A stretch of 64,000 nucleotides of DNA, from NCBI RefSeq assembly GCF_010104355.1, contig NZ_CP044972.1:3906001-3970000 (forward strand), given 5' to 3'. A program made the translations under genes and the position numbers. Shown piece by piece: positions 9,462 through 20,061 of the stretch (position 1 is its first letter; each line of letters begins with the position of its first letter). The notes under the pieces are model-generated. The model was not told where the DNA came from and did not search any database. It saw only the letters and a list, made by a program, of their open reading frames with translations. This DNA comes from Hydrogenophaga sp. PBL-H3 (lineage in GTDB: Bacteria; Pseudomonadota; Gammaproteobacteria; Burkholderiales; Burkholderiaceae_C).

Positions 9462-9916
9462 TGGCTCTTCACGCACTCACCCTGTCATTGCAGTTCGGCG
9501 AACTGCTCGACGCCGCGCCCCACCGCGCAGCCCTGCCGCGCCACGCAGTGGCGCGCTGCATCCGCCACGCGCTGGATGCCGACGCCGAGATCACCGTGCG
9601 CATCGTCGACGCCGAAGAAGGCCAGGCCCTCAACCGCGATTACCGGGGCAAGGACTACGCCACCAACGTGCTCACTTTCGACTACGCCACCGAACCCCTC
9701 GTGATGGCAGACCTGGTGTTGTGCGCACCGGTGGTGGCGCGCGAAGCCGCCGAGCTGAAGAAGCCGCTGGCCGAGCACTATGCGCACCTGCTGGTGCACG
9801 GCACGCTGCACGCGCAGGGCTGGGACCACGAGACCAGCGAGGCCGATGCCGAGGAAATGGAAGCGCGCGAGACCGAGATCCTTCGCGGACTCGGCCAGCC
9901 CGACCCTTACGCCTGA
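9461..9916 (+). CDS. ybeY: rRNA maturation endoribonuclease YbeY
   Basis: YbeY is a zinc-dependent single-strand endoribonuclease involved in 16S rRNA 3' end maturation and 70S quality control. The 151-residue protein carries the invariant metal-binding motif [11 protein letters not shown] (H113, H117, H123) and the upstream block [14 protein letters not shown]. Length is normal. Its start overlaps the preceding stop, and it follows ybeZ with only the MliC-like gene between. Downstream lies a pair of inverted dispersed repeats and the convergent dtd. Confidence 0.97.
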   Translation: MALHALTLSLQFGELLDAAPHRAALPRHAVARCIRHALDADAEITVRIVDAEEGQALNRDYRGKDYATNVLTFDYATEPLVMADLVLCAPVVAREAAELKKPLAEHYAHLLVHGTLHAQGWDHETSEADAEEMEARETEILRGLGQPDPYA

Positions 9917-9923
9917 CCAACGC

Positions 9924-9997
9924 CGTTCGCCCTGAGCCTCTCGAAGGGCTCACGCGGTGCGGGCGGGCGAGGGCTTCGACAGGCTCAGCCCGAACGG
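9924..9997. repeat. Inverted pair of REP-like dispersed repeats
   Basis: Two copies of the CGTTCGGGCTGAGCC/TGTCGAAGCCC unit lie head to head at 9924-9951 (CGTTCGCCCTGAGCC then TCTCGAAGGGCTC) and 9971-9997 (reverse orientation). They fill the gap between the convergent genes ybeY and dtd and can fold into a large hairpin, so they may serve as a two-way transcription stop. Further copies occur at 45001-45141, and a fragment at 59405-59417. Confidence 0.85.
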
Positions 9998-10005
9998 AAA
10001 TGTTG

Positions 10006-10449
10006 TCAGGCCCCCATGCGCAGCGGGATGGTCACCGGCCCGTCGTTGACCAGGTGCACCTTCATGTCGGCGCCGAAACGGCCCGTCTGCACCACCGGGT
10101 GCGCAGCGCGCGCTGATCTCACAAACGCCTCGTAAAGCGCCTCGCCCAGCGCGGGCGGCGCAGCCCCGGTGAAGCCGGGCCGGTTGCCGCTCTTCGTGTC
10201 GGCCGCCAGGGTGAACTGGCTCACGATCAACAAACCGCCTGCCATCTCCTGCACGCTCAGGTTCATCTTCCCGGCGGCGTCGCCAAAGATGCGCAGCTTC
10301 AGGATCTTGGCCAGCATCTTCTCGCCCACGGCATCGGTGTCGTCGGGCTCGGCGCACAGCAGCACCAGCAGGCCTGGTCCGATCTGCCCCACCACTTCAC
10401 CCGCGATCTCCACGCGGGCCTCGCTCACGCGCTGCAGCAGCGAGATCAT
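10006..10449 (-). CDS. dtd: D-aminoacyl-tRNA deacylase
   Basis: Dtd removes D-amino acids (and glycine from tRNA-Ala) mischarged on tRNAs. The 147-residue protein has the full-length fold with the SQFTL active-site motif ([12 protein letters not shown]) and the C-terminal substrate-pocket loop around [11 protein letters not shown]; the usual cis-dipeptide motif GxxPxP appears here as NDGPVTIP. It begins [15 protein letters not shown] as expected. It converges on ybeY across the repeat pair and is followed upstream by a GC-rich palindromic spacer. Confidence 0.95.
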   Translation of the reverse strand: MISLLQRVSEARVEIAGEVVGQIGPGLLVLLCAEPDDTDAVGEKMLAKILKLRIFGDAAGKMNLSVQEMAGGLLIVSQFTLAADTKSGNRPGFTGAAPPALGEALYEAFVRSARAAHPVVQTGRFGADMKVHLVNDGPVTIPLRMGA

Positions 10450-10454
10450 GACCG

Positions 10455-10530
10455 CGGCCGCCCGGCCGCCCGAAGGCCGCGGTGCGCCCCCTCGGGGGGC
10501 AGCGACACACGCAGTGAGGAGCGTGGGGGC
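10455..10530. repeat. GC-rich palindromic spacer, likely dispersed repeat
   Basis: The 82-bp gap between dtd and the cation-efflux gene contains GCGCCCCCTCGGGGGGC, an almost perfect hairpin, followed by AGCGACACACGCAGTGAGGAGCGTGGGGGC. I recall similar CCCCCTCGGGGGGCAGCG spacers as common intergenic elements in Comamonadaceae; only one copy is seen here. It may act as a terminator for the minus-strand efflux gene that ends at 10532. Confidence 0.5.
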
Positions 10531-10531
10531 T

Positions 10532-11461
10532 TCATATCAGGTCCTTCTCATCGTCAAAGTGCGCTTCCACATCGCTGGGCAGCAGCTGGATCGTGGCCCG
10601 CAGCCCCGGCACCGCGCTCATCAGCGCCTGCTCCACACTGCCGCGCACGGCAGCAGCACGGCCCAGCGACCAGCTCGCCGGCATGTGCATGTGCATGTCC
10701 ACGAAACGGCGCTGCCCCGCCTTGCGCGTGCTCACGTGGTCGAAGCGGATGATGCTGGCCTCACCTTCAACGGAAGCAAAGCCGTCGAGCGTCTGCTGGA
10801 TGGTGGCCATCACCTCGGGCTCCAGCGCCTCGTCCATCAGGCCCTGCGACGAACGCCACATGAGGTGAAAACCTTCCTTCAGGATGTTGGCCGCCACACC
10901 CATGGCCACCACCGGGTCAAGCCAGAGCCAGCCGGTGAAATGCACCAGAGCGATGCCGACCACCACGCCCACCGAGGTCCAGACGTCGGTGACCAGATGC
11001 TTGGCATCGGCCTCCAGCGCAATCGACCTGTGCTCGCGGGCGGCACGAAACATCACCCAGGCCAACAGGCCGTTGAGCGCGGAGCTCAGCACCGAGAGCG
11101 CCAGGCCCCAGCCCACCTGTTCGATCGGCTGCGGATCGAACAGACGGTGCCCGGCGACCCAGATGATCCCCAGCGCCGCGGCAATGATCAGGATGCCCTC
11201 GAAACCCGACGAGAAGTACTCGGCCTTGTGGTGACCATAGGGATGGTCCTCATCCGCCGGGCGCGCCGCGATCGTCACCATCACCAGGCCGAACACCGCG
11301 CTGGCCAGGTTCACCAGCGACTCCATCGCGTCCGACAGCAGGCCCACCGAATCGGTGATGACCCAGGCACCGGTCTTGAGGGCAATGGTCATGAGGGCCA
11401 CCACCACCGACGCCATGAGCAGGCGCTGGGGGGTGAGCAGGCGGGCGTGGTCTGAGGTCAT
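10532..11461 (-). CDS. Cation diffusion facilitator transporter
   Basis: The 309-residue inner-membrane exporter of divalent metals (Zn/Fe/Co type) has six predicted helices. Helix 2 carries [11 protein letters not shown], the loop carries [14 protein letters not shown], and helix 5 carries [13 protein letters not shown] (HxxxD), the metal-site residues of the CDF family. The C-terminal cytoplasmic domain (about 215-309) is the metal-sensing part and ends with an acidic [13 protein letters not shown] tail. Start 11461 ([15 protein letters not shown]) is chosen because homologous sequence begins there; the open frame upstream runs into the divergent glgB. Metal specificity cannot be told. Confidence 0.93.
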   Translation of the reverse strand: MTSDHARLLTPQRLLMASVVVALMTIALKTGAWVITDSVGLLSDAMESLVNLASAVFGLVMVTIAARPADEDHPYGHHKAEYFSSGFEGILIIAAALGIIWVAGHRLFDPQPIEQVGWGLALSVLSSALNGLLAWVMFRAAREHRSIALEADAKHLVTDVWTSVGVVVGIALVHFTGWLWLDPVVAMGVAANILKEGFHLMWRSSQGLMDEALEPEVMATIQQTLDGFASVEGEASIIRFDHVSTRKAGQRRFVDMHMHMPASWSLGRAAAVRGSVEQALMSAVPGLRATIQLLPSDVEAHFDDEKDLI

Positions 11462-11543
11462 GCCCTGATTGTCTTCCACCGCCACCCGGGAAATGTCGGT
11501 CTGGAGCGCGAGCGGTGCCAGAATGGAACGACCAAGCACGAAC

Positions 11544-13463
11544 ATGACCACCACACCCCCCCCATCCCCCACCGCAGCCCCCTCCAGCGCCAGCTTCTGG
11601 CTCGGAGAGACCGATGTCTGGCTGCTGGCCGAAGGCAAGCACCTGCGCCCCTGGCAGAAGCTCGGGGCCCACGCCACCACGCTGGACGGGCAGGCGGGTA
11701 CCGCCTTTGCCGTGTGGGCACCGCACGCCCGGCATGTCGGGCTGGCGGGCGACTTCAACCAATGGCGCCCGCAGCCCATGCGCCTGCGCCCCGAGTGCGG
11801 CGTGTGGGAGCTGTTCGTGCCCGGCGCGGCGGTGGGCGACTGGTACAAATTTGAAGTGCAGGGCAGCGATGGCCGCCACGTCTTCAAGACCGACCCCTAC
11901 GCCCGTGAAACCGAGCTGCCACCAGGCAACGCCGCGCGCGTGTGCGAACCCCTGCGGCCACCGGCGGACCGGGGCGGTGCCCACCACGAGCGCCCCGCCG
12001 CGCCCATGGCCATCTATGAAGTGCACGCAGGCTCGTGGCGCCGGCCCGATGGCCCCCACACCGTGCCCACCTGGGACGACCTCACCACCCACCTCGTGCC
12101 TTACGCGGTGGACATGGGCTTCACCCACCTGGAGCTGCTGCCGGTCAGCGAGCACCCGTTCTACGCCTCGTGGGGCTACCAGCCCACCGGCCTGTACGCG
12201 CCCACTGCGCGCCACGGGTCGCCCGAATCGTTTCGCCTTTTCGTGCAGGCGGCGCACGCCGCCGGGCTCAAGATCATCCTGGACTGGGTACCCGCCCACT
12301 TTCCCACCGACGAACACGCGCTGGCCCGCTTTGACGGCACGGCGCTCTACGAACACGCCGACCCGCGCGAAGGTTTCCACCGCGACTGGAACACCCTCAT
12401 CTACAACTTCGGCCGCTTCGAGGTGCGCAACTTCCTGGTCGGCAACGCGCTGTTCTGGGTCGAGCAGTACGGCATCGACGGCCTGCGCGTGGACGCGGTG
12501 GCCTCCATGCTCTACCGTGACTACAGCCGCCCCGCCGGCGAGTGGGTGCCCAACGAGCACGGCGGGCGCGAGAACTACGAGGCCATTGCCTTCCTGCGCG
12601 AGGTGCACGACGTGCTGCAGCAGGAAGCACCGCGCGCCACCACCTACGCCGAGGAATCCACCGCCTTCCCGCGCGTGACCGGCCCCGTGGCCGAGGGCGG
12701 GCTGGGTTTCGACCACAAATGGAACATGGGCTGGATGCACGACACCCTGGCCTATTTCGCGCTCGACCCGATCCACCGGCGCTGGCACCACAACAAGCTG
12801 ACCTTCGCGATGATGTACGCGCACACCGAAGACTACGTGCTGCCGCTCTCGCACGACGAAGTGGTGCACGGCAAGGGCTCGCTGCTGAACAAGATGGCCG
12901 GCGACCGCTGGCAACAGCTGGCCAACCTGCGCGCGCTCTACGCCTGGATGTACGCCCACCCGGGCAAGAAGCTGCTCTTCATGGGCGCCGAGCTGGCCCC
13001 ACCCACCGAGTGGGACCACGACGCCGAGCTGCCCTGGCACCTGCAGCAAGACCCGGCGCACGCCGGCGTGCAGCACCTGGTGCGCGACCTCAACCACGTC
13101 TACCGCAGCGCCCCCGCCCTGCACGCGCGCGACACCGACCCCTACAGCTTCCAGTGGCTGGTGGTGGACGACGCCGACCACTCGGTGCTGGCCTTCGCGC
13201 GCTACGGCCACGCACTCGAAGACACGGTGGTGGTGGTGGCCAACCTCACACCCATGGTGCGCCACGGCTACCGCGTGGGCCTGCCACACGGCGGCCACTG
13301 GCAGGAGCGGCTCAACACCGACTCCAGCCACTATGGCGGCAGCAACGTGGGCAACCACGGCCGCGTGCTGGCCGAAGACCTGGCCCAGCACGGCCAGCGC
13401 TGGTCGGCCGCCCTGACGCTGCCACCGCTGGCTGTTTTGTGGCTCCAGCCAGAACAGGCATGA
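11544..13463 (+). CDS. glgB: 1,4-alpha-glucan branching enzyme
   Basis: GlgB introduces alpha-1,6 branches into glycogen. The 639-residue GH13 protein has an N-terminal CBM48 domain ([23 protein letters not shown], about 50-130) and a TIM barrel with nucleophile Asp317 in [12 protein letters not shown], acid Glu370 in [10 protein letters not shown] and Asp438 in [12 protein letters not shown]. It lacks the extra N1 domain of the E. coli enzyme, hence its shorter length. In-frame starts at 11523 and 11469 also exist and none has a strong ribosome site; 11544 is a compromise. It heads the glycogen operon, and its stop overlaps the glgX start. Confidence 0.95.
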   Translation: MTTTPPPSPTAAPSSASFWLGETDVWLLAEGKHLRPWQKLGAHATTLDGQAGTAFAVWAPHARHVGLAGDFNQWRPQPMRLRPECGVWELFVPGAAVGDWYKFEVQGSDGRHVFKTDPYARETELPPGNAARVCEPLRPPADRGGAHHERPAAPMAIYEVHAGSWRRPDGPHTVPTWDDLTTHLVPYAVDMGFTHLELLPVSEHPFYASWGYQPTGLYAPTARHGSPESFRLFVQAAHAAGLKIILDWVPAHFPTDEHALARFDGTALYEHADPREGFHRDWNTLIYNFGRFEVRNFLVGNALFWVEQYGIDGLRVDAVASMLYRDYSRPAGEWVPNEHGGRENYEAIAFLREVHDVLQQEAPRATTYAEESTAFPRVTGPVAEGGLGFDHKWNMGWMHDTLAYFALDPIHRRWHHNKLTFAMMYAHTEDYVLPLSHDEVVHGKGSLLNKMAGDRWQQLANLRALYAWMYAHPGKKLLFMGAELAPPTEWDHDAELPWHLQQDPAHAGVQHLVRDLNHVYRSAPALHARDTDPYSFQWLVVDDADHSVLAFARYGHALEDTVVVVANLTPMVRHGYRVGLPHGGHWQERLNTDSSHYGGSNVGNHGRVLAEDLAQHGQRWSAALTLPPLAVLWLQPEQA

Positions 13464-15631
13464 CACCCCCCTGCGGCGCTCCTGCGCTGGGTGCGCATCC
13501 CGGCCACCAGGGTGGCGCGCACGGCGTGAACTTTTCGGTCTGGGCACCCGACGCCCAGGGCGTGGATGTTTGTCTGTTCGAGCCCGGTGCCCTGGTCGAA
13601 CACCGGCGCGTGGCGCTGCAACCCGCGGGCGACGGCGTGTGGTCGGCCTTCGTACCCGGTGTGGGTGCGGGCCAGCTCTACGGCCTGCGCGCCAGCGGCC
13701 CGTGGGCACCCGAGGCCGGCCACCGCTTCAATCCCACGCGCCTGCTGCTAGACCCCTGGGCGCTCGCCCTGGTCGGAAACACCGAGCATCTGGCCCTGCA
13801 GACCGGCCACGCCTGCGCAGACCCGCTGCACCCCACGCAAGCCTGGAGCGAACACCAGAGCGACCCCGCCGACAACGCCGCCCACATGCCGCGCTGCGTG
13901 GTGGTGGATGCGCAGGCCGAGCTGGCTGCGGGCCTGGCCATTGCGCCCCGGCCCGCCATCGCCGCCGACAGCGTGGTGATCTACGAGGCGCACGTGAAGG
14001 CCCTCACCCACCTGCACCCCGAGGTGTCCGAGCACCAGCGCGGCACCTACGCCGCCCTCGCCCACCCCGCCGTGGTGCAGCACCTGCAAAGCCTGGGCAT
14101 CACCACGGTGTGCCTGCTGCCTGTGCACCAGCACATCAGCGAGCGCCACCTGCTCGAACGCGGCCTGCGCAACCACTGGGGCTACAACACGCTCAATGCG
14201 TTTTCGCCCGAGCCGGCCTACGCCGCGGCCAGCGCCGACAACACCGCCGCCGTGCGCACCGAGTTCCGCCACATGGTCGACACCCTGCACCGCGCCGGCA
14301 TCGAGGTGGTGCTCGACGTGGTCTTCAACCACACGGCCGAGAGCGACCTCGACGGCCCCACGCTCTCCTGGCGCGGCCTGAGCCAGAACCGCTGGTACGC
14401 CATGGGCGAGCACGGTGTGCCGCACAACTTCAGCGGCACCGGCAACAGCCTGGCGTTCAGCGAGCCGCGCGTGCAGCAGTGGGTGCTGGACAGCCTGCGC
14501 TGGTGGGTGCAGGCCTTCGGCGTGGACGGCTTCCGCTTTGACCTGGCTGCATCGCTGGGTCGCGACGCCGCGCTGGGCCACGCCTTCAACCCGCGCAGCG
14601 CCTTGCTGAGCGCCATGGCGCAAGACCCGGTGCTGCGCGACGTGCGTCTGATCGCCGAGCCCTGGGACGTGGGGCCCAACGGCTACCACCTGGGTGGCTT
14701 CGAGGCCGGCTGGCTGGAATGGAACGACCGCTTCCGCGACGGCGTGCGCGCTTTCTGGCTCGGCCACCACGGCACGCGCGGTGAACTCGCCACGCGGGTG
14801 TGCGCCAGCGGCGATGTGTTCCACCAGCGCAGCCGCCTGCCCACCGCCAGCGTCAACATGGTGACCGCGCACGACGGTTTCAATCTCGCCGACCTGACCG
14901 CCCACCAGCACAAGCACAACGCCGCCAACGGGGAGGACAACCGCGACGGCCACGGCCACAACCTCAGCGCCAACGGCGGTGTGGAGGGCGCCACCGACGA
15001 CCCGGTGGTGCTGCACCGCCGCGGCCTGTGGCGCCGCGCGCTGCTGGCCACGCTGTTCTGCGCGCAGGGCACGCCGCAGCTGCTGGCCGGCGACGAGCTC
15101 GGCCACAGCCAGCAAGGCAACAACAACAGCTACTGCCAGGACAACGCAACCACCTGGCTCGACTGGGCACGGGCCGACCGCGAGCTCACCCGCTTTGTCG
15201 CCGACCTGACCGCCCTGCGGCGGCAGCACCCCGGCCTGCGCCATGCGCGCTGGTTCAACGGCGAGCGCCACGAGCACCAGGCATCCTGGCCCGACATCGC
15301 CTGGCTCGACCTCGATGGCCAGCCCCTGCAGCCAGAGGCATGGCAAGCGCGCGATCGCCACACGCTGACGGCCGTGATCACCGTGGGCAACTCCGGCGCG
15401 CCCCCCCTGGAGCGCCTGCTGCTGGTCTGGCATGCCGACCATGGCCACGGCCAGCTCACCTTGCCCCCCGGTGACTGGGGCGTGCTGCTGGACAGTGCAC
15501 GGGCCCGGGTGGCCCTGCCAGACCAGACACGCGACACGCTCACCGGCCGGCTGACACTGCACGAGGCGGGCGTGTGGGTGCTGGTCCAAGGCTTGCATGC
15601 GGCCGATGGCACCCCAGTGGACCTGCCATGA
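13460..15631 (+). CDS. glgX: Glycogen debranching enzyme GlgX
   Basis: GlgX is a GH13 isoamylase-type enzyme that hydrolyses the alpha-1,6 branches of glycogen already trimmed by phosphorylase. The 723-residue protein has a CBM48 domain ([21 protein letters not shown]) and a catalytic barrel: [11 protein letters not shown], nucleophile Asp361 in [13 protein letters not shown], acid Glu400 in [13 protein letters not shown] and Asp472 in [11 protein letters not shown]. The ATG at 13460 overlaps the glgB stop (ATGA), indicating coupling. Its own stop overlaps malQ in the same way. Confidence 0.96.
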   Translation: MTPPCGAPALGAHPGHQGGAHGVNFSVWAPDAQGVDVCLFEPGALVEHRRVALQPAGDGVWSAFVPGVGAGQLYGLRASGPWAPEAGHRFNPTRLLLDPWALALVGNTEHLALQTGHACADPLHPTQAWSEHQSDPADNAAHMPRCVVVDAQAELAAGLAIAPRPAIAADSVVIYEAHVKALTHLHPEVSEHQRGTYAALAHPAVVQHLQSLGITTVCLLPVHQHISERHLLERGLRNHWGYNTLNAFSPEPAYAAASADNTAAVRTEFRHMVDTLHRAGIEVVLDVVFNHTAESDLDGPTLSWRGLSQNRWYAMGEHGVPHNFSGTGNSLAFSEPRVQQWVLDSLRWWVQAFGVDGFRFDLAASLGRDAALGHAFNPRSALLSAMAQDPVLRDVRLIAEPWDVGPNGYHLGGFEAGWLEWNDRFRDGVRAFWLGHHGTRGELATRVCASGDVFHQRSRLPTASVNMVTAHDGFNLADLTAHQHKHNAANGEDNRDGHGHNLSANGGVEGATDDPVVLHRRGLWRRALLATLFCAQGTPQLLAGDELGHSQQGNNNSYCQDNATTWLDWARADRELTRFVADLTALRRQHPGLRHARWFNGERHEHQASWPDIAWLDLDGQPLQPEAWQARDRHTLTAVITVGNSGAPPLERLLLVWHADHGHGQLTLPPGDWGVLLDSARARVALPDQTRDTLTGRLTLHEAGVWVLVQGLHAADGTPVDLP

Positions 15632-17133
15632 ACACCGCCATCCACCCCTTTCTGTCGCGCCGCACCAGCGGCGTGCTGCTGCACATCACCAGCCTGCCCG
15701 GCCCCAACGGCTCGGGTGACCTGGGGTTGGGCGCGCGCCATTTCGTGGACTGGCTGGCCTCGGCCGGTCAGTCGATGTGGCAGATCCTGCCGCTGTCGCC
15801 GGCCGGCCCGGGCAATTCCCCCTACCAGAGCGTCTCGGCCTTCGCCGGCAGCCCACTCATGGTGGATCTGGACGACCTGGTGCAGATGGGCTGGCTGCCC
15901 TGGATGCCGACCCAGGGCTTCGATCACCACCACTGCGACTTCGAGCGCGTGGCGCCCTGGCGCATGGCCTGCCTGCGCAAGGCCTGGGACGGTTTCAGCC
16001 AGCACGCCAGCGCCGACTGCCGCGAAGCGCTGGCCGAGTTCTGCACCGAACATGCGCACTGGCTCGACGACTACGCCCTCTTCATGGTGCTGCACGAGCG
16101 CCATATCGGCAGCTGGCCGCAGTGGCCTGCACCGCTTGCGCAGCGCGATCCTGTGGCACTCGCCGAGGTCAGGCAGCACTCGCCCAAGGCGCTGGGCTTC
16201 TGGCAGTTCGTGCAGTGGCGCTTCTGGGTTCAGTGGCAGGCGCTGCGCGAGTACGCCCGCAGCCGCGGCGTGCAGATCGTGGGCGATGCGCCCATCTTCG
16301 TGGCACACCACAGCGCCGATGTGTGGGCACACGCGAATCAATTCCTGCTGAACGACGACTTCGAGCCCGAGGTGGTCGCCGGTGTGCCGCCCGACTACTT
16401 CAGCGCCACCGGTCAGCGCTGGGGCAACCCGCTCTACAACTGGCCGGCCATGGCGCAGGACGGCTACCGCTGGTGGAAGGACCGGGTGGAACACCTGTTC
16501 CAGCAAGTCGACGTGGTGCGGCTGGACCACTTCCGCGGCTTCGAAGCGCATTGGGAGATCCCGGCCAGCGAGCCCACCGCGGTGGCCGGCCAATGGCAAA
16601 GCGGCCCGGGCCTGTCCCTGTTCGCTGCCTTGCAGGAGGAGCTGGGTCCGCTGGCCATCATCGCGGAAGACCTGGGTCTCATCACACCCGAGGTGACGGC
16701 GTTGCGCGAGGCCTGCGGCTTCCCCGGCATGCGCATCCTGCAGTTCGCCTTTGGCGGTGACGCCGCCAACCCCTACCTGCCGCACAACCTGGAGCGCAAC
16801 TGCGTGGCCTACACCGGCACGCACGACAACGACACCACCCTGGGCTGGTGGCGGGCCGCGTCCAGCCACGACAAGGCGGCCGCGCGCGCCTACCTCGGCC
16901 CGGCGGTGGACACCGAGCCACACTGGACGCTGATCACGGCGCTGTCGCAATCGGTGGCCAACACCCTGGTGCTGCCGTTCCAGGACGTGGTGGGCCTGGA
17001 CGGCAAACACCGCATGAACACGCCCGGACACGCCACCGGCTGCTGGGAATGGCGCTTCGACTGGCGCCAGATCGATCACCGCCCCGCCGAGCGCCTGCTG
17101 GCCCTGACCCGCGCACACGGCCGAATACCCTGA
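15628..17133 (+). CDS. malQ: 4-alpha-glucanotransferase (amylomaltase)
   Basis: MalQ (GH77) transfers alpha-1,4-glucan segments between maltodextrins, recycling the short chains released by GlgX. The 501-residue protein begins with the family block SGVLLHITSLPGPNGSGDLG. It carries nucleophile Asp300 in VVRLDHFRGFEAHWEIP, acid Glu347 in IIAEDLGLITPEV and Asp in YTGTHDNDTTLGWW. The start overlaps the glgX stop (ATGA). A 96-bp gap then separates it from glgC, the widest break inside the operon. The length matches bacterial amylomaltases lacking the long N-terminal domain of E. coli MalQ. Confidence 0.96.
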   Translation: MNTAIHPFLSRRTSGVLLHITSLPGPNGSGDLGLGARHFVDWLASAGQSMWQILPLSPAGPGNSPYQSVSAFAGSPLMVDLDDLVQMGWLPWMPTQGFDHHHCDFERVAPWRMACLRKAWDGFSQHASADCREALAEFCTEHAHWLDDYALFMVLHERHIGSWPQWPAPLAQRDPVALAEVRQHSPKALGFWQFVQWRFWVQWQALREYARSRGVQIVGDAPIFVAHHSADVWAHANQFLLNDDFEPEVVAGVPPDYFSATGQRWGNPLYNWPAMAQDGYRWWKDRVEHLFQQVDVVRLDHFRGFEAHWEIPASEPTAVAGQWQSGPGLSLFAALQEELGPLAIIAEDLGLITPEVTALREACGFPGMRILQFAFGGDAANPYLPHNLERNCVAYTGTHDNDTTLGWWRAASSHDKAAARAYLGPAVDTEPHWTLITALSQSVANTLVLPFQDVVGLDGKHRMNTPGHATGCWEWRFDWRQIDHRPAERLLALTRAHGRIP

Positions 17134-17229
17134 ATGGCAACGGCCCGGGCTGTCCCTGTTTCACGATTCCCGTTTCAATGAGCCAGTGCGCAACAAGACG
17201 CACCCGACCCACAACCACCGGAGACAAGC

Positions 17230-18489
17230 ATGGAAAAAACTTCGCCCCAGCAACTGGCCCGACGCACCATTGCCCTGGTGCTGGCGGGCGGACGCGGCTC
17301 GCGCCTGCACGCCCTCACCGACCGGCGTTCCAAGCCCGCCGTCTACTTCGGCGGCAAGTTCCGCATCGTCGACTTCGCGCTCTCCAACTGCCTGAACTCG
17401 GGCGTGCGCCGCATCGGCGTGCTCACGCAGTACAAGTCGCACAGCCTGCTGCGCCACCTGCAACGCGGCTGGAGCTTTCTGCGCAACGAGTTCAACGAGT
17501 TCATCGACCTGCTGCCCGCCCAGCAGCGCATGGATGACGAGAGCTGGTACCTCGGCACGGCGGACGCGGTCTACCAGAACCTGGACATCCTGCGCGCGCA
17601 CAAGCCCGAGTACATCCTGGTGCTCGCGGGTGACCACATCTACAAGATGGACTACGCCAGCCTGATCGCCGACCACGTCGCGCTGGGCAAGAAGTGCACC
17701 GTGGCCTGCATCGAGGTGCCGCTGGCCGAGGCCAGCGCCTTCGGCGTGATGGACATCGACGAGCAGCGCAACATCGTGCACTTCCTGGAGAAGCCGGCCC
17801 AGCCGCCCCACATGCCCGGCAAGCCCGACGTGGCACTGGCCAGCATGGGCGTGTACGTGTTCAACACCGAACACCTGTTCGCGGCATTGAAACAGGACGC
17901 GGTCACCGCTGGCTCCAGCCGCGACTTCGGCAAGGACATCATCCCGGCCATGGTGGCTGCCGGCGAAGCCGTGGCCCACCCGTTCGGCATGTCGTGCGTG
18001 AAGAGTTCGCCCTACGCGCCAGCCTACTGGCGCGACGTGGGAACGATCGACGCCTACTGGGCCGCCAACCTCGATCTCACCAACACCATCCCCGAGCTCG
18101 ACATGTACGACCGCGAGTGGCCCATCTGGACCTACCAGGAGCAGCTGCCCCCGGCCAAGTTCGTGTTCGACGACGACGGCCGCCGCGGCTCGGCGGTCGA
18201 CTCGCTGGTCTCGGGCGGCTGCATCATTTCGGGTGCGCTGGTGCGCCGCTCGGTGCTGTTCTCCCGCGTGCGCGTGCACTCCTATGCGTCGGTGGAAGAG
18301 TCGGTCATCCTGCCCGAGGTCGACATCGGCCGGGGCTGCGAACTGCGCAAGGTGGTGATCGACAACGGTTGTGTGATCCCGCCGGACATGAAGATCGGTG
18401 TGGATGCGGCCGAGGACGAACGCCGCTTCTTCCGCACACCCAGCGGCGTGGTGCTGGTGACCCGCGAAATGTTGGAAAAACTGGAATGA
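17230..18489 (+). CDS. glgC: Glucose-1-phosphate adenylyltransferase
   Basis: ADP-glucose pyrophosphorylase makes ADP-glucose from glucose-1-phosphate and ATP, the controlled step of glycogen synthesis. The 419-residue protein has the nucleotidyltransferase loop [23 protein letters not shown] (about 18-40), the fingerprint [15 protein letters not shown] and a C-terminal left-handed beta-helix domain (about 310-419). The N-terminal Arg/Lys cluster would form the allosteric site. GGAG precedes the start. Its stop overlaps glgA (ATGA). The 96 bases upstream might hold a separate promoter, but I see no clear one. Confidence 0.97.
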   Translation: MEKTSPQQLARRTIALVLAGGRGSRLHALTDRRSKPAVYFGGKFRIVDFALSNCLNSGVRRIGVLTQYKSHSLLRHLQRGWSFLRNEFNEFIDLLPAQQRMDDESWYLGTADAVYQNLDILRAHKPEYILVLAGDHIYKMDYASLIADHVALGKKCTVACIEVPLAEASAFGVMDIDEQRNIVHFLEKPAQPPHMPGKPDVALASMGVYVFNTEHLFAALKQDAVTAGSSRDFGKDIIPAMVAAGEAVAHPFGMSCVKSSPYAPAYWRDVGTIDAYWAANLDLTNTIPELDMYDREWPIWTYQEQLPPAKFVFDDDGRRGSAVDSLVSGGCIISGALVRRSVLFSRVRVHSYASVEESVILPEVDIGRGCELRKVVIDNGCVIPPDMKIGVDAAEDERRFFRTPSGVVLVTREMLEKLE

Positions 18490-20006
18490 GTCTCAAGGTT
18501 CTCTACGTCTGCTCCGAAGTCTTCCCGCTGCTCAAGACCGGCGGGCTGGCCGATGTGAGCGCCGGTCTGCCCCCGGCTTTGAAGGCCCTGGGCGCCGATG
18601 TGCGCCTGTTGTTGCCCGCCTTTCCGAGTGTGGTGGCCGGCGTCACGCCCGAAGGCCCGACGCTGCTGGTGCCGGCCGGGGGCGGCAGCGGCCTGCCCGC
18701 CGGCATCGGACCGCATGCCATGTCGGCCCACGGCCCCACGCCGTGGCTGCGCGCCGGTCGCATCACCGACAGCGGCATGCCGGTGTGGCTGCTGCACGCG
18801 CCGGGTCTGTACGAGCGCGGCGGCAATCCCTACCTGGACGCCTCGGGCCAGCCCTGGCCCGACAGCGCCGAACAGTTCGCCTGGCTGGGCTGGGCTGCGG
18901 CCTTGCTGGGCACCGGCCTGGACACGGGCTGGTTGCCCGATGTGGTGCACGGCCACGACTGGCACACCGGCCTGGCCTTTGCCTACCTGCGCGAACTCGC
19001 GCAAACATCCCCGCACCGGCCAGCCACCGTGTTCACCATCCACAACCTGGCCTACCAGGGCGTGTTCAACGCCGGGCTGCGCCCCCGCCTGGGCCTGCCC
19101 GATGCGCTTTTCCACCTGCAAGGCGTGGAGTTCCACGGCCAGATCAGCTTCATGAAGGCGGGCCTGAAATACAGCGACGCCATCACCACCGTGAGTCCGA
19201 CATATGCGCGCGAGATCACCGGCGCCGAACAAGGTTGCGGCCTGGACGGCGTGCTGCGCCAGCGCCAGGCGCACCTGCACGGCATCTTGAACGGGGTGGA
19301 CGACGCGGTATGGAACCCCTTGACCGACCCGCTGGTGCAGCCCGGCTTTGACGCCGACCACCTGCAGGGCAAGGCCCAGGCCAAGGCGCGGCTGCAGCAG
19401 CGCATGGGACTGAAGCCCCGGCCCGATGCGCTGCTGCTGTCGGTGGTCAGCCGCCTCACCGAGCAGAAGGGCCTGCACCTGCTGCCCGCCGTGATCGACG
19501 AACTGGTGCAGCGCGGCGGGCAACTCGCGGTGCTGGGCTCGGGCGATGCCGCCATCGAGCAAGCCCTGCGCGACTGCGCGCAGCGACACCCTGGTGAGGT
19601 GGCGCTCACCGTGGGCTACGACGAGGCCCTGGCGCACAGCGTGATTGCCGGGGCCGACGTGATCCTGCTGCCCTCGCGCTTCGAACCCTGCGGCCTGACC
19701 CAGCTTTATGGCCTGCGCTACGGCACGCTGCCCCTGGTGCGCGCTGTCGGCGGCCTGGCCGACACCGTGGTCGATTGCAGCCTGGAACATCTCGACGACG
19801 GCAGCGCCAGCGGCTTCGTCTTCCAGGAACTCGACGTGAGTGACCTGCGCTCGGCCATGCGCCGGGCCTTTGCACTGCAGCGCCGCCCGACCGACTGGCG
19901 CGCCGTGCAGCGCCACGCCATGTCGCTGCGCTTCGGCTGGGAGCGCGCGGCCACCGACTATCTTCGGGTCTACGCCTCGGTCATGCCGGCGCCGGCCAGC
20001 ACCTGA
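18486..20006 (+). CDS. glgA: Glycogen synthase
   Basis: GlgA (GT5) extends alpha-1,4-glucan from ADP-glucose. The 506-residue protein opens with [22 protein letters not shown], whose KTGGL loop (17-21) binds ADP-glucose. It has the acceptor-side [12 protein letters not shown] block, [32 protein letters not shown] and the C-terminal catalytic [24 protein letters not shown] motif. The start overlaps the glgC stop, so translation is coupled. Length and motifs are normal. Confidence 0.97.
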   Translation: MSLKVLYVCSEVFPLLKTGGLADVSAGLPPALKALGADVRLLLPAFPSVVAGVTPEGPTLLVPAGGGSGLPAGIGPHAMSAHGPTPWLRAGRITDSGMPVWLLHAPGLYERGGNPYLDASGQPWPDSAEQFAWLGWAAALLGTGLDTGWLPDVVHGHDWHTGLAFAYLRELAQTSPHRPATVFTIHNLAYQGVFNAGLRPRLGLPDALFHLQGVEFHGQISFMKAGLKYSDAITTVSPTYAREITGAEQGCGLDGVLRQRQAHLHGILNGVDDAVWNPLTDPLVQPGFDADHLQGKAQAKARLQQRMGLKPRPDALLLSVVSRLTEQKGLHLLPAVIDELVQRGGQLAVLGSGDAAIEQALRDCAQRHPGEVALTVGYDEALAHSVIAGADVILLPSRFEPCGLTQLYGLRYGTLPLVRAVGGLADTVVDCSLEHLDDGSASGFVFQELDVSDLRSAMRRAFALQRRPTDWRAVQRHAMSLRFGWERAATDYLRVYASVMPAPAST

Positions 20007-20061
20007 GCGCCTGCACGTTTTTTGCTTCTGCCCATCAGCACCACCACGGAAGCCCAACGCC

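Noticed and set aside
12542..13459. Upstream extension of the glgX frame giving a 1029-residue protein.
   Set aside because: The extra 306 residues are a shadow of glgB; CBM48 and family homology begin only after the ATG at 13460.
17134..17229. Possible separate promoter for glgC in the 96-bp gap after malQ.
   Set aside because: No convincing -35/-10 pair could be placed, so it is not listed as a feature.
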